Positions 16,846 to 24,138 of a stretch of 64,000 nt of DNA are shown here, one piece after another. Made by a program: the position numbers and the translations under genes. The notes below the pieces were generated by a model that made no database searches, was not told the origin of the DNA, and saw only the letters and a list, made by a program, of their open reading frames with translations. Positions within the stretch are counted from its first letter, which is position 1; each line of letters starts with the position of its first letter. Origin of the DNA: an uncultured Bacilli bacterium (GTDB lineage: Bacteria > Bacillota_I > Bacilli_A > RF39 > UBA660); assembly GCA_934130165.1 (NCBI GenBank), contig CAKOXO010000002.1:62001-126000 (forward strand), read 5' to 3'.

Positions 16846-17580
16846 ATGAAGACAATTGTTAAATTAAAAAGAGAAATAAAAAAAATCAAAAAAATGGGTT
16901 TTATTGAAATAGATAAAACTAAAACAGGCGCAACAGGATTAAAAATAGAAGAATTATTAAAAATAAATGCAGGTAATTTTGAAATACCAGACTATCATGG
17001 TATAGAAATAAAAACTAAATCTTCTAAAATAAGAAAAAATATTAATTTATTTAATGCTACACCTGATAGTTATCTATTTGAAATAAAAAGATTATACAAT
17101 TTATATAGCTACAGAGAATTAAAAGATTGTAAATATAAATCACTAAATTGCACAATGTATTGTGGGAGAAAATCATATGTATATAACAACATGTATTTTA
17201 ATATTAAAGTAGATTATAAAGAAAAAAAGATTAGATTAATAGTTACAAATATAAATAATGATATTGTAGATGATATAACATCATGGTCATTTGATTTGCT
17301 AAAAGAAAAATTAGAAAGGAAACTTATGTTTTTATGCTATGTAGAAGCAAATAAAATTTTTTATAAAAATAAATTGTATGTGAAATATACTAATGATGAA
17401 TATTTCAAATTAAAAGGATTTGATAATTTTATTCAGCTTATTGATAATGGAGTAATAGGAATATCTTTTAAGATTGGAACTTTTAAAAGTGGAAAAAGAA
17501 AAGGTGAAATTCATGATCATGGTACTAGTTTTATTATAAATTGCAATGATTTAAATTTGTTATTTAATAGGATTTGGTAA
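16846..17580 (+). CDS. Orphan MvaI/BcnI-family restriction endonuclease
   Basis: 244 residues, the size of MvaI/BcnI. The N-terminal motif KTGATGLKIEELL is followed by the PD-ExK catalytic site PDYHGIEIKTK (Asp49, Glu54, Lys56), almost superimposable in spacing on that of MvaI. The C-terminal signature is GEIHDHGTSFII. Known members nick or cut CC-W/S-GG-type sites as monomers. No cognate DNA methyltransferase is present within the window, which is unusual for a restriction gene. The RBS GAGGTGAT is strong and the frame undamaged. The gene starts 111 bases from the divergent HerA-like gene and ends next to the tRNA operon, a site often used by acquired DNA. Target specificity cannot be read from the sequence. 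Confidence 0.85.
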   Translation: MKTIVKLKREIKKIKKMGFIEIDKTKTGATGLKIEELLKINAGNFEIPDYHGIEIKTKSSKIRKNINLFNATPDSYLFEIKRLYNLYSYRELKDCKYKSLNCTMYCGRKSYVYNNMYFNIKVDYKEKKIRLIVTNINNDIVDDITSWSFDLLKEKLERKLMFLCYVEANKIFYKNKLYVKYTNDEYFKLKGFDNFIQLIDNGVIGISFKIGTFKSGKRKGEIHDHGTSFIINCNDLNLLFNRIW

Positions 17581-17603
17581 CTTGTATACGGGCCCAAGGG
17601 GAA

Positions 17604-17634
17604 TAAAAAAAAGGACCTATCTAATATAAGTCCT
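17604..17634 (-). terminator. Terminator of the 13-gene tRNA operon
   Basis: Minus-strand AGGAC / GTCCT hairpin followed by T8, 13 bases after the CCA end of tRNA-Pro. Confidence 0.85.
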
Positions 17635-17646
17635 ATACTATCTAAC

Positions 17647-17723
17647 TGGTCGGGAAGACAGGATTTGAACCTGCAACCCCTTGGTCCCAAACCAAGTGCT
17701 CTACCAAGTTGAGCCACTTCCCG
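17647..17723 (-). tRNA. tRNA-Pro (TGG)
   Basis: Cloverleaf with anticodon loop TTTGGGA (anticodon TGG), T-loop TTCAAAT and encoded CCA. Last gene of the tRNA operon. Confidence 0.95.
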
Positions 17724-17726
17724 TTC

Positions 17727-17803
<77 letters not shown>

Positions 17804-17852
17804 ATGTCAATCTCACCAACCATATTTATTAAAAATTTTCAAATTTACTAAG

Positions 17853-17928
17853 TGGTGGCTCCAGCGGGAATCGAACCAGCGACACAGGGATTTTCAGTCC
17901 CTTGCTCTACCGACTGAGCTATGAAGCC
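17853..17928 (-). tRNA. tRNA-Phe (GAA)
   Basis: Anticodon loop CTGAAAA between AGGGA and TCCCT; T-arm and encoded CCA intact. Separated from tRNA-Arg by a 49-base spacer. Confidence 0.95.
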
Positions 17929-17931
17929 ATA

Positions 17932-18008
17932 TGGCGGTTCCAACGGGACTCGAACCCGCGATCTTCTGCGTGACAGGCAGACGTGTTAACCAGCTGCACC
18001 ATGGAACC
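17932..18008 (-). tRNA. tRNA-Asp (GTC)
   Basis: Anticodon loop CTGTCAC between TCTGC and GCAGA; acceptor GGTTCCA / TGGAACC, discriminator G and encoded CCA. Confidence 0.95.
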
Positions 18009-18011
18009 ATT

Positions 18012-18088
18012 TGGTTGCGGGAAGAGGATTTGAACCTCTGACCTCTGGGTTATGAGCCCAACGAGCTACCGGACTGCTCTATCCCGCG
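18012..18088 (-). tRNA. Initiator tRNA-fMet (CAT)
   Basis: Anticodon loop CTCATAA with three G-C pairs below it (GGG/CCC), an unpaired C1:A72 acceptor end (CGCGGGA ... TCCCGCA) and encoded CCA: the hallmarks of the initiator. Confidence 0.95.
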
Positions 18089-18091
18089 ATA

Positions 18092-18186
18092 TGGCGGAGG
18101 AAAAGGGATTTGAACCACTTGCGCCACAATGTGACCTACTTCATAAAAATAATGAAGCCCCTTTAACCAGACTTGGGTATTCCTCC
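18092..18186 (-). tRNA. Aberrant Ser-type tRNA (possible pseudo-tRNA)
   Basis: Near-duplicate of the adjacent tRNA-Ser(TGA): acceptor, D-arm and 3' end are virtually identical. Its anticodon arm is replaced by CTTCAT-TATTTTT-ATGAAG, two bases longer than normal. Read as a six-pair stem the loop lacks U33; read as a five-pair stem the loop has nine bases. The T-stem has a T-C mismatch, and the variable arm is changed. It is either a decayed duplicate or a tRNA with a non-standard role. Confidence 0.6.
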
Positions 18187-18211
18187 ATAATAATTATTTA
18201 AATTTTAAAGA

Positions 18212-18304
18212 TGGCGGAGGAAAAGGGATTCGAACCCCTGCGCCGCTCGCACGACCTGCCGGTTTTCAAGACCGGTCCCTTCAACCAGACTTGGGTATTC
18301 CTCC
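18212..18304 (-). tRNA. tRNA-Ser (TGA)
   Basis: Class II tRNA with long variable arm; anticodon loop CTTGAAA between CCGGT and ACCGG; encoded CCA. Confidence 0.95.
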
Positions 18305-18311
18305 ATAAGAT

Positions 18312-18400
18312 TGGTGCCTAAGGCCGGACTTGAACCGGCACGAGTGTTGAAGCTCGCAGGATTTTAAGTCCTGTGCGTCTACCAATTCCGCCACTCAGGC
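18312..18400 (-). tRNA. tRNA-Leu (TAA)
   Basis: Class II tRNA; anticodon loop CTTAAAA, acceptor GCCTGAG / CTTAGGC, encoded CCA. Confidence 0.95.
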
Positions 18401-18403
18401 ACA

Positions 18404-18479
18404 TGGTGACCTGTATGAGATTCGAACTCATGACCCTTTGATTAAAAGTCAAATGCTCTACCAACTGAGCTAACAGATC
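18404..18479 (-). tRNA. tRNA-Lys (TTT)
   Basis: Anticodon loop CTTTTAA between TTTGA and TCAAA; acceptor GATCTGT / ACAGGTC; encoded CCA. Confidence 0.95.
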
Positions 18480-18492
18480 ATATAAATAAAAA

Positions 18493-18567
18493 TGGCTGCC
18501 TCGGTTAGATTCGAACTAACGCATGTCAGAGTCAAAGTCTGATGCCTTACCACTTGGCTACGAGGCA
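18493..18567 (-). tRNA. tRNA-Gln (TTG)
   Basis: Anticodon loop CTTTGAC between TCAGA and TCTGA; acceptor TGCCTCG / CGAGGCA; encoded CCA. Confidence 0.95.
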
Positions 18568-18575
18568 AACTTAAG

Positions 18576-18660
18576 TGGTGGAGAGAGATGGATTCGAACC
18601 ATCGAACTCAATGAGAACAGATTTACAGTCTGTCGCGTTTAGCCTCTTCGCTACCTCTCC
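18576..18660 (-). tRNA. tRNA-Tyr (GTA)
   Basis: Class II tRNA; anticodon loop CTGTAAA between ACAGA and TCTGT; encoded CCA. Confidence 0.95.
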
Positions 18661-18668
18661 AAAAAAAA

Positions 18669-18744
18669 TGGTGCCGAAACCAGGACTTGAACCCGGAACC
18701 TACTGATTACAAATCAGTTGCTCTACCAATTGAGCTATTTCGGC
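18669..18744 (-). tRNA. tRNA-Thr (TGT)
   Basis: Anticodon loop TTTGTAA between ACTGA and TCAGT; acceptor GCCGAAA / TTTCGGC; encoded CCA. Confidence 0.95.
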
Positions 18745-18749
18745 ATAAA

Positions 18750-18826
18750 TGGTGGACGATATAGGACTCGAACCTATGACCCCCTGCTTGTAAGGCAGGT
18801 GCTCTAACCAACTGAGCTAATCGTCC
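18750..18826 (-). tRNA. tRNA-Val (TAC)
   Basis: Anticodon loop CTTACAA between CCTGC and GCAGG; acceptor GGACGAT / ATCGTCC; encoded CCA. First gene of the operon. Confidence 0.95.
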
Positions 18827-18848
18827 ATTTAATCAGTTGACAGTATCA

Positions 18849-18877
18849 AATATACCAGTTTATGCTTTTTTTGTCAA
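18849..18877 (-). promoter_or_regulatory. Promoter of the 13-gene tRNA operon
   Basis: Minus-strand -35 TTGACA (18872-18877), 17-base spacer, -10 TATATT (18849-18854), 22 bases upstream of tRNA-Val. No other promoter is obvious within the cluster, so all 13 tRNAs probably come from one transcript. Confidence 0.9.
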
Positions 18878-18894
18878 TACTCATTTAAAATTTT

Positions 18895-19272
18895 TTATAT
18901 TTTTTTAGCTTTATTCCTTGAAATAACTTCTTTTTTTTGCTCTATCCATACTTTCATCATTTTTTCCAAAGTTGAAAATCCTTGCTTGGTTTCAACAATT
19001 TTAGCTCTCTTTTTTTTATTTAATCTATAATCAATATTTTTTATACTTAACTTAACATGGAAGTCATTATCATTAGCTTCTATAACTTTTACTTTTATGG
19101 TTTCGCCAATAGTAACATAATCCCCAATATTTCTTACATATGAATCTGATATTTCAGAAATATGAATTAACCCACTATAGTATTCATCAAGACTAACAAA
19201 AATCCCATATTTTTCTATACCAGTAACACAGCCTGCTATAATTTTCCCAACCTTATACTTGTTATTACTCAT
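18895..19272 (-). CDS. S1-domain RNA-binding protein (YugI/CvfD-like)
   Basis: About 125 residues. A single S1 domain (about 6-75) with the motifs GCVTGIEKYGIFVSL, GLIHISEIS and VKVIEANDNDFHVKLSIK is followed by a basic linker and a C-terminal segment GFSTLEKMMKVWIEQ, which is seen in the CvfD/GSP13 group. These proteins bind RNA or ribosomes and influence translation under stress. An upstream TTG at 19290 would add six residues, but the ATG at 19272 is eight bases after GGAAGGTG. Transcribed towards the tRNA operon but with its own gap; regulation not visible. Confidence 0.85.
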   Translation of the reverse strand: MSNNKYKVGKIIAGCVTGIEKYGIFVSLDEYYSGLIHISEISDSYVRNIGDYVTIGETIKVKVIEANDNDFHVKLSIKNIDYRLNKKKRAKIVETKQGFSTLEKMMKVWIEQKKEVISRNKAKKI

Positions 19273-19342
19273 GACTAACGCACCTTCCAAGGGTATTATA
19301 TCAAAGATTGATGATTAATACAAGAAAACTATATAATTGGCT

Positions 19343-19361
19343 TTACTTAACCAAAGTAAAA
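19343..19361 (+). promoter_or_regulatory. Inverted repeat in the nfu promoter region
   Basis: Perfect TTTACTT - five bases - AAGTAAA palindrome just upstream of a -10-like TATAAT (19365-19370) and the nfu start. It is placed where a repressor could bind, but no regulator is identified. Confidence 0.35.
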
Positions 19362-19388
19362 ATGTATAATTTATCTAGGTGATTATTT

Positions 19389-19625
19389 ATGGAGAAAGAA
19401 GATACTTTAGAAAAAATAAAAAATGTGATTGAAAAAATAAAACCATTTCTAATTAGTGATGGTGGTAATTTAGAATTTATAAAATATGAAGACAATATTG
19501 TATATGTAAAACTTTTGGGTGCTTGTGCAGAATGTGGAATGTTAGATATAACACTGAAGGATGGTATTGAACAACTTATTATAAACGAAGTTCCAGAAGT
19601 TAAAGAAGTTATTAATGTAGATTAG
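19389..19625 (+). CDS. nfu: NifU-like Fe-S cluster scaffold protein (Nfu/YutI)
   Basis: 78 residues, consisting only of the NifU C-terminal domain. The cluster-binding motif is GACAECGML (CxxC, near residue 51), after the strand LLG. FLISDGGNLEFI near residue 19 is also typical. Carries or transfers Fe-S clusters in the cytoplasm; PFL-activating enzyme nearby is an Fe-S client, but no direct link is shown. RBS AGGTGATT is good. In Bacillus the homologue yutI neighbours yutH, as here (convergent). Confidence 0.92.
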   Translation: MEKEDTLEKIKNVIEKIKPFLISDGGNLEFIKYEDNIVYVKLLGACAECGMLDITLKDGIEQLIINEVPEVKEVINVD

Positions 19626-19650
19626 TTTTTATAACCAATCTACTTTTTTT
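19618..19650 (+). terminator. Terminator of nfu
   Basis: GTAGATT / AATCTAC inverted repeat overlapping the nfu stop, followed by T7 on the plus strand; its 3' arm lies in the convergent yutH-like 3' end. Confidence 0.75.
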
Positions 19651-20507
19651 ATTGCTATATTTTGATTAATAATTAAATAAATATTTTTTAGGAAATCTTC
19701 ATAGGCCTCTACTTTTTTTATTATTGCAAGTATTTCTTTTTCAGATTTGTTTTTATTCACAATATCATCATACTTATCAAAATAGAATGTTGGAAATAAC
19801 ATTCTTCCATATAACAATTTATAAATATAACTATTCAAATTAAGTTTTTGTAGATATTTGCTTATTTTTATATAGTCATAATCATTAGTAAAGAATAAAT
19901 ATTTTAAATATTCTGATATATCCCTACTCCTATGATCTACAATCAAATTAATTGGACTATTAAATTCTTTAGTTGTAATCCTTTTATGTGAAAGCACTAT
20001 ATCATCTAAATCACTATCTTCAGCAAAGCAATTTCTAACATACATAATTGCATTTTCAGCCATTCCTATAAAATAATTAATACTTTCTTCTAAAAGGGGA
20101 TACTCACCTTTTAAATGTATTTTTTGATATTCAATATAATCAATCTTTTCAGACCATAAATAGACCCAATCTGTCCTATCAATATTAAAATAAAGCTGTG
20201 ATGGAAGTAAAACTTTATAATAATTTAATAGTTCATCTTCAATAGATATTTTTTTATTACTCTTTTTGAGTAATAAATAATTTCTTCCATTAATATTTGT
20301 TATTAGTTTAGAATTAATATTACGTATAATTTGATCAAAATTTTGGTTATTTTTAATTAGGTTCTCAATTTGCTCTAATTCCTTTTCATATCTATAAGAT
20401 AAAACTAAACAGTACTTATTTTTATTAATTTCAAATTCATATCTATGTATATTTTTGTGTAATGTATCTATTTTTAAATCATAAAAATATTCTATTATAT
20501 TTTTCAA
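19629..20507 (-). CDS. YutH/CotS-like spore coat-associated kinase-fold protein
   Basis: About 292 residues with an N-terminal lobe ending in NGRNYLLLKK and a C-terminal lobe with SPINLIVDHRSRDISEYLKYLFF, resembling the degenerate protein-kinase fold of YutH and CotS spore proteins. The canonical kinase HGD and DFD motifs are not evident, so catalytic activity is doubtful. Position next to nfu (yutI) and near yutD and yunB mirrors the Bacillus yut region and supports a spore role. The start is taken as TTG at 20507, seven bases behind GAGGTGAT; a GTG at 20516 is inside that ribosome site. Identity is a family-level inference. Confidence 0.65.
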   Translation of the reverse strand: MKNIIEYFYDLKIDTLHKNIHRYEFEINKNKYCLVLSYRYEKELEQIENLIKNNQNFDQIIRNINSKLITNINGRNYLLLKKSNKKISIEDELLNYYKVLLPSQLYFNIDRTDWVYLWSEKIDYIEYQKIHLKGEYPLLEESINYFIGMAENAIMYVRNCFAEDSDLDDIVLSHKRITTKEFNSPINLIVDHRSRDISEYLKYLFFTNDYDYIKISKYLQKLNLNSYIYKLLYGRMLFPTFYFDKYDDIVNKNKSEKEILAIIKKVEAYEDFLKNIYLIINQNIAIKKVDWL

Positions 20508-20540
20508 GGCAATCACCTCATTAAAATTTTATGCTTATAT

Positions 20541-20575
20541 AAAAAAAAAAGAAGGAAAAACTATTTTCCTCCTCT
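20541..20575 (-). terminator. Terminator after the 462-residue protein gene
   Basis: Minus-strand GGAAAA / TTTTCC stem extended by GAGGAG / CTTCTT, followed by T10. Confidence 0.75.
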
Positions 20576-21949
20576 TGAATTACTAGCTTCTGAAACATTT
20601 CCAGACTTATATGAACCAAATTCACCAACAGTTGAAATATATGTTCTATTTGCATTTGTCATTTGACGTTTTGTTTCAACATCTTGCTTTATAGAATCAA
20701 CTATTGCTTTTTCTTCTTCATTTGTTGCTTTTATTTGTTTTGTACTAGTTTGAACATTTTCCAATACACTATACATTGTATTTTTTAACTGATTTTCAGA
20801 TTCTTCATATTCCCTATTTACAGCTTGTTGTGTTTCTTCTGTAGCCTGTCTTTGTTCTTTTATGATACCTGAATTTTGTTTTTCCATCAAGTTTTCATTC
20901 AATGCTTGAGCTAATTGTTTTGATAACTCTAATAACTCAGTATTATCGTATTTCTTTTCTATTTCAGAAAGAACTCTTTGAGTTGCCAAATAATCTATCT
21001 CTCCATTATCAGCAGTCATGCTATCTAATATAGATTCTTCTTTCTTTTCTTCAGCATTATTAATCTTTTCTTCTACCACTACAGGTGTTCTTGAGATTGG
21101 TAAAGCAAGTTCAGTTTCTTCTTCTTTTGTATTATCTGATACAATCTCATCATTTTTACTACTATCAGTTTCAAATATACTATTAAATTCCTCTGGTAAT
21201 GAAGGAACTTCCATAAGTGAAGTGTTTTCACTTTCTTTACTAGCAGTATCTTTTTCAATTTCAATATCTGGAATATTTATTTGATCTTCCTCGTTTGTAA
21301 TAGGCGCTACAGTAGGAGCCTCATCAATATTAATATCAGAAAAGGCAACTTCTTGTGATGTTACAGGAGCATCCTGAACTATTTCGTCTTTTGACATTCT
21401 ATATTCATCAGAAGTCAAATCATTGCTTTTATCAACATTATTTTCAGCATTAGAAAATCCTTGCTCAACATAATCGTTTATTTGATTTGACATTTCAGAT
21501 AATGGCTCTAAATTGTCATTTGAAAATTCACTATTTTTATTAATGTAATGTTTACGAATTTTTCTAGGTATCCAAGTACATACTGACTTAATTTTACTAA
21601 AAACTCCTTTAGCAATTTTAATTGGTCTTCTACCGTTACTATATAATCTTTTATTTTCTTTTATCTCAATAAATGCAATCTTCATTTCTAATACATTAAG
21701 ACGACTATCTATTCTATTTTTTTCATACTTATTCAACTCATTGACGTCTGCACTTTCTAGTCTTTCTTTTTTCTCATTTAACTTCATTAATTTCTTAAAT
21801 GCTCTTTTTCGATAATTCATATATCTACTTTGATTATTCTGTTTACTTTTAGGTTGCATTTTCAATTTTGAGCTTGGGCCTTCTAGTACATTGTCATTAT
21901 TTCTAACTACCACATTTGCATCTTTATATTCTTCAATTTCTTCAGACAT
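20561..21949 (-). CDS. Large disordered, acidic, coiled-coil protein of unknown function
   Basis: 462 residues, no signal peptide or membrane helix. The N-terminal third is basic (RYMNYRKRAFKKLMKL, then RKIRKHYINK near 145). The middle (150-310) is Glu/Asp/Ser-rich and likely disordered. The C-terminal part (320-440) is predicted coiled coil (QLAQALNENLMEKQ). No known domain recognised. It sits in a run of spore-associated genes (yutH-like, DUF1292, yutD, yunB) on the same strand, so a spore-coat or scaffold role is a reasonable guess only. Compositional bias could mask a rapidly evolving coat protein. Confidence 0.6.
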   Translation of the reverse strand: MSEEIEEYKDANVVVRNNDNVLEGPSSKLKMQPKSKQNNQSRYMNYRKRAFKKLMKLNEKKERLESADVNELNKYEKNRIDSRLNVLEMKIAFIEIKENKRLYSNGRRPIKIAKGVFSKIKSVCTWIPRKIRKHYINKNSEFSNDNLEPLSEMSNQINDYVEQGFSNAENNVDKSNDLTSDEYRMSKDEIVQDAPVTSQEVAFSDINIDEAPTVAPITNEEDQINIPDIEIEKDTASKESENTSLMEVPSLPEEFNSIFETDSSKNDEIVSDNTKEEETELALPISRTPVVVEEKINNAEEKKEESILDSMTADNGEIDYLATQRVLSEIEKKYDNTELLELSKQLAQALNENLMEKQNSGIIKEQRQATEETQQAVNREYEESENQLKNTMYSVLENVQTSTKQIKATNEEEKAIVDSIKQDVETKRQMTNANRTYISTVGEFGSYKSGNVSEASNSRGGK

Positions 21950-21989
21950 AATAAACCTCCTATATTTTTATTATAATGAACACAACATT

Positions 21990-22280
21990 CTAGTCTTTTG
22001 AAAGTTCACGTAAAACATCTTTTATTCTATTCCATTCATTTTCATCTTCAACACCATTAAGTCTTGGTTGTCCTGTTTCACGGTCTACATTTGATACATA
22101 AACAGTTATATTACCATTATCGTCTTCTTCATTTTTTGTATATACGATATATTCCTTTTTATTATCTTTAAATTCAAATGCTAATATAACCTCTACAACT
22201 TCTTCAGATCCATCTTCAGAAACTATAGTCATAGTTTTCTTTTCAATGTCTTCCATGTTCATATTCATATTCATATCCAT
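21990..22280 (-). CDS. DUF1292 family protein (YrzB-like)
   Basis: 96 residues, acidic, cytoplasmic. The segment EVVEVILAFEFKDNKKEYIVYTKNEED is the DUF1292 core, followed by the VYVSNVD strand. The family is widespread in Bacillota and its role is unknown. The N-terminus is a tandem Met-Asp/Asn repeat (MDMNMNMNM) from repeated ATGAAT units, so several in-frame start codons exist; the first, 22280, has GGGAGGAC upstream. Slippage in this repeat would be tolerated in frame. Confidence 0.85.
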   Translation of the reverse strand: MDMNMNMNMEDIEKKTMTIVSEDGSEEVVEVILAFEFKDNKKEYIVYTKNEEDDNGNITVYVSNVDRETGQPRLNGVEDENEWNRIKDVLRELSKD

Positions 22281-22346
22281 ATATATGTCCTCCCTTTACT
22301 ATTCAATATATATACATTTTATCATATTTATTAAAATTTACAATAG

Positions 22347-22625
22347 TTATTTTATCTTTTTTAATAAAAAGTACCTAGTACCATATGCGCAGTAATCCTT
22401 AATATAACTATCAATATATTTTATATCATTTATATTTTTAGCCTTCTTATTACTCGAATCATAAAATCCCTTTAGACGTAATTTATCATATGCATAATCA
22501 CCAAATATATAATCAAACTCATAAAAATAATCTGTAACTTTATCAAGAAATTCCTCTTTATTAAAACAATCTTTATAATTTTTATCTATCTCATACTTAT
22601 TATCTTCTATCTCTATAAAACTCAT
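22347..22625 (-). CDS. yutD: YutD-family protein (DUF1027)
   Basis: 92 residues with the motif YDYIFGDYAYDKLRLKGFYD (near 36-55) diagnostic of YutD, and the C-terminal YIKDYCAYGTRYFLLKK. Function unknown; it is one of the yut genes that cluster with yunB and yutH/yutI in Bacillus, and the same grouping occurs here. RBS is AGGTAG. Probably soluble and monomeric, judged from composition. Confidence 0.85.
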   Translation of the reverse strand: MSFIEIEDNKYEIDKNYKDCFNKEEFLDKVTDYFYEFDYIFGDYAYDKLRLKGFYDSSNKKAKNINDIKYIDSYIKDYCAYGTRYFLLKKIK

Positions 22626-22657
22626 ATTTCTACCTCTTTTTCATTATAACATAGCTA

Positions 22658-23374
22658 TTAATTTATTGGTAGAGAAAAAAGAGATGAATCTTTTTCAATC
22701 GACGATAAATAATAGTTAGGAATACTTCCTTGAATAACCTTAACAGTTAATGGAACATCAACACTTACTTTAGATGAATCTGTAAATAATGGCATGGTAA
22801 TTCTTTCCTCAACTTCAATATGAATTGAAACCTCTAGATACACACTATTAATTCCATAGGTTTCAACTTTAGTTTTTAAGTTTGAAGTAACATCACCTAT
22901 AAAATTAAGTTTTAATGGGAAAACTGGTCCATTATGTGAATAGATAGCATTTGAAAGAAGAGCCCCCATTGGCATTTCACAAACTACTCCACTTTTAATC
23001 TCTTTGAATTTCATTCCCTTAAAAGTGTTAGACATATCTAATTCTTTAATATCTCCATTTTCTAAATCAACTAATCTTTTTTGAACCCTTTTAGTTGTTT
23101 TTTCTAATAACTGATTGACTTTTTTAGCTTTGAAATCTATCATTTGAATTTCATTTTTACTATTAACTGTTGTTTTAAAAATATCATCATCTATACTATT
23201 TACATAGTTTTTATCAATAGCAGAATTAATTACATAAACCCCAAACCTTTTTGCCTCAACATTTGAATATCTAAGGATAATAGGATTTAATTTTTTACCT
23301 ATCATATATATACTCAATAAAGCAACAATAAGGGCTAATATCATTATCCATAATAATAACTTTAATTTCTTCAT
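22658..23374 (-). CDS. yunB: Sporulation protein YunB
   Basis: 238 residues. One N-terminal membrane helix (residues 5-25), then an extracytoplasmic domain with KKVNQLLEKTTKRVQKRL, PMGALLSNAIYSHNGPVFPLKLNFIGDV and TYGINSVYLEVSIHIEVEERI. The last two motifs identify YunB, a SigE-dependent spore membrane protein with no known enzymatic activity. The position next to yutD matches the Bacillus yun/yut region. The ribosome binding site is poor, suggesting weak or developmentally controlled translation. Length is normal. Confidence 0.88.
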   Translation of the reverse strand: MKKLKLLLWIMILALIVALLSIYMIGKKLNPIILRYSNVEAKRFGVYVINSAIDKNYVNSIDDDIFKTTVNSKNEIQMIDFKAKKVNQLLEKTTKRVQKRLVDLENGDIKELDMSNTFKGMKFKEIKSGVVCEMPMGALLSNAIYSHNGPVFPLKLNFIGDVTSNLKTKVETYGINSVYLEVSIHIEVEERITMPLFTDSSKVSVDVPLTVKVIQGSIPNYYLSSIEKDSSLFSLPIN

Positions 23375-23390
23375 ACACTATAAATTATGC

Positions 23391-23423
23391 AAAAAAAAGA
23401 ATAATAGAAATACTATCATTCTT
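23391..23423 (-). terminator. Terminator of the pflB-pflA operon
   Basis: Minus-strand GAATGATAG / CTATTATTC hairpin with a T8 run, overlapping the pflA stop codon. Confidence 0.8.
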
Positions 23424-24138
23424 CATCTAGTAGTTTTTGCAATTTACTACATTCTTCTACATCCATTGCTTCAACACCATCAAGACTATATTTAATATTT
23501 AATTTTCTATATTTTTCTACACCTAGTGTTTGATATGGAAGTAGTTCTACTTTTTCTATATTTTTTAAATCTTTAATAAAGTTTTTTAATCCTAAGATAA
23601 ATTCTTTATTATCATTTATTCCTGGAACAATTACAGTTCGTAACCACATTTTCTTATTTTTCTTTTGGCATGTGTACAAAAATTTCAAAGAATTGGTTAT
23701 TTCCCCTCCAGTTATATATTTATACATTGTCTTATCATAGGCTTTAATATCAAATATAACTAAGTCAACATAATCTAGAACCTCATCATAATTACTAACT
23801 GAACCAGCAGTATCAATTGCAGTATGAATTTTTTCAGCCCTACATAATTTTAAACATTCAAGCAAAAATTCATTTTGAACTAATGGTTCTCCGCCAGAAA
23901 ATGTAACTCCACCATCTTCACCGAAATAATTTTTATATCTTTTGATTTTTTCAACTAATTCACTTGGTGTTAATTCTACATTGTAGTCACTCACTTTCCA
24001 AGTTTCTGGATTATGGCAATATTTGCATCGTAACGGACAACCTTGTAAGAAAACTACAAATCTTATTCCAGGACCATCAACTAAACCCATTGTTTCTATT
24101 GAATTTATCTTACCTTTAACTTCTCTAGATTTTTTCAT
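23416..24138 (-). CDS. pflA: Pyruvate formate-lyase activating enzyme
   Basis: 240 residues, a radical SAM enzyme that uses S-adenosylmethionine and a 4Fe-4S cluster to place the glycyl radical on PflB. The cluster motif is CPLRCKYCHN (CxxxCxxC, near residue 35), followed by GGVTFSGGEPL and the SAM-binding strands ending in TAGSV. It overlaps the upstream pflB by 14 bases on the same strand, so translation is coupled and the enzyme pair is made together. Length and motifs are complete. Confidence 0.96.
   Translation of the reverse strand: MKKSREVKGKINSIETMGLVDGPGIRFVVFLQGCPLRCKYCHNPETWKVSDYNVELTPSELVEKIKRYKNYFGEDGGVTFSGGEPLVQNEFLLECLKLCRAEKIHTAIDTAGSVSNYDEVLDYVDLVIFDIKAYDKTMYKYITGGEITNSLKFLYTCQKKNKKMWLRTVIVPGINDNKEFILGLKNFIKDLKNIEKVELLPYQTLGVEKYRKLNIKYSLDGVEAMDVEECSKLQKLLDEE

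Noticed and set aside
17517..17717. Minus-strand open frame of 66 codons starting in the tRNA-Pro gene
   Set aside because: It is an antisense/shadow reading of the tRNA-Pro gene and of the endonuclease 3' end; no RBS and no independent promoter.
18092..18186. Aberrant Ser-type tRNA as a functional tRNA-Lys because a UUU triplet can be read in its loop
   Set aside because: Reading it this way needs a loop without U33, and the body of the molecule has serine identity with a long variable arm.
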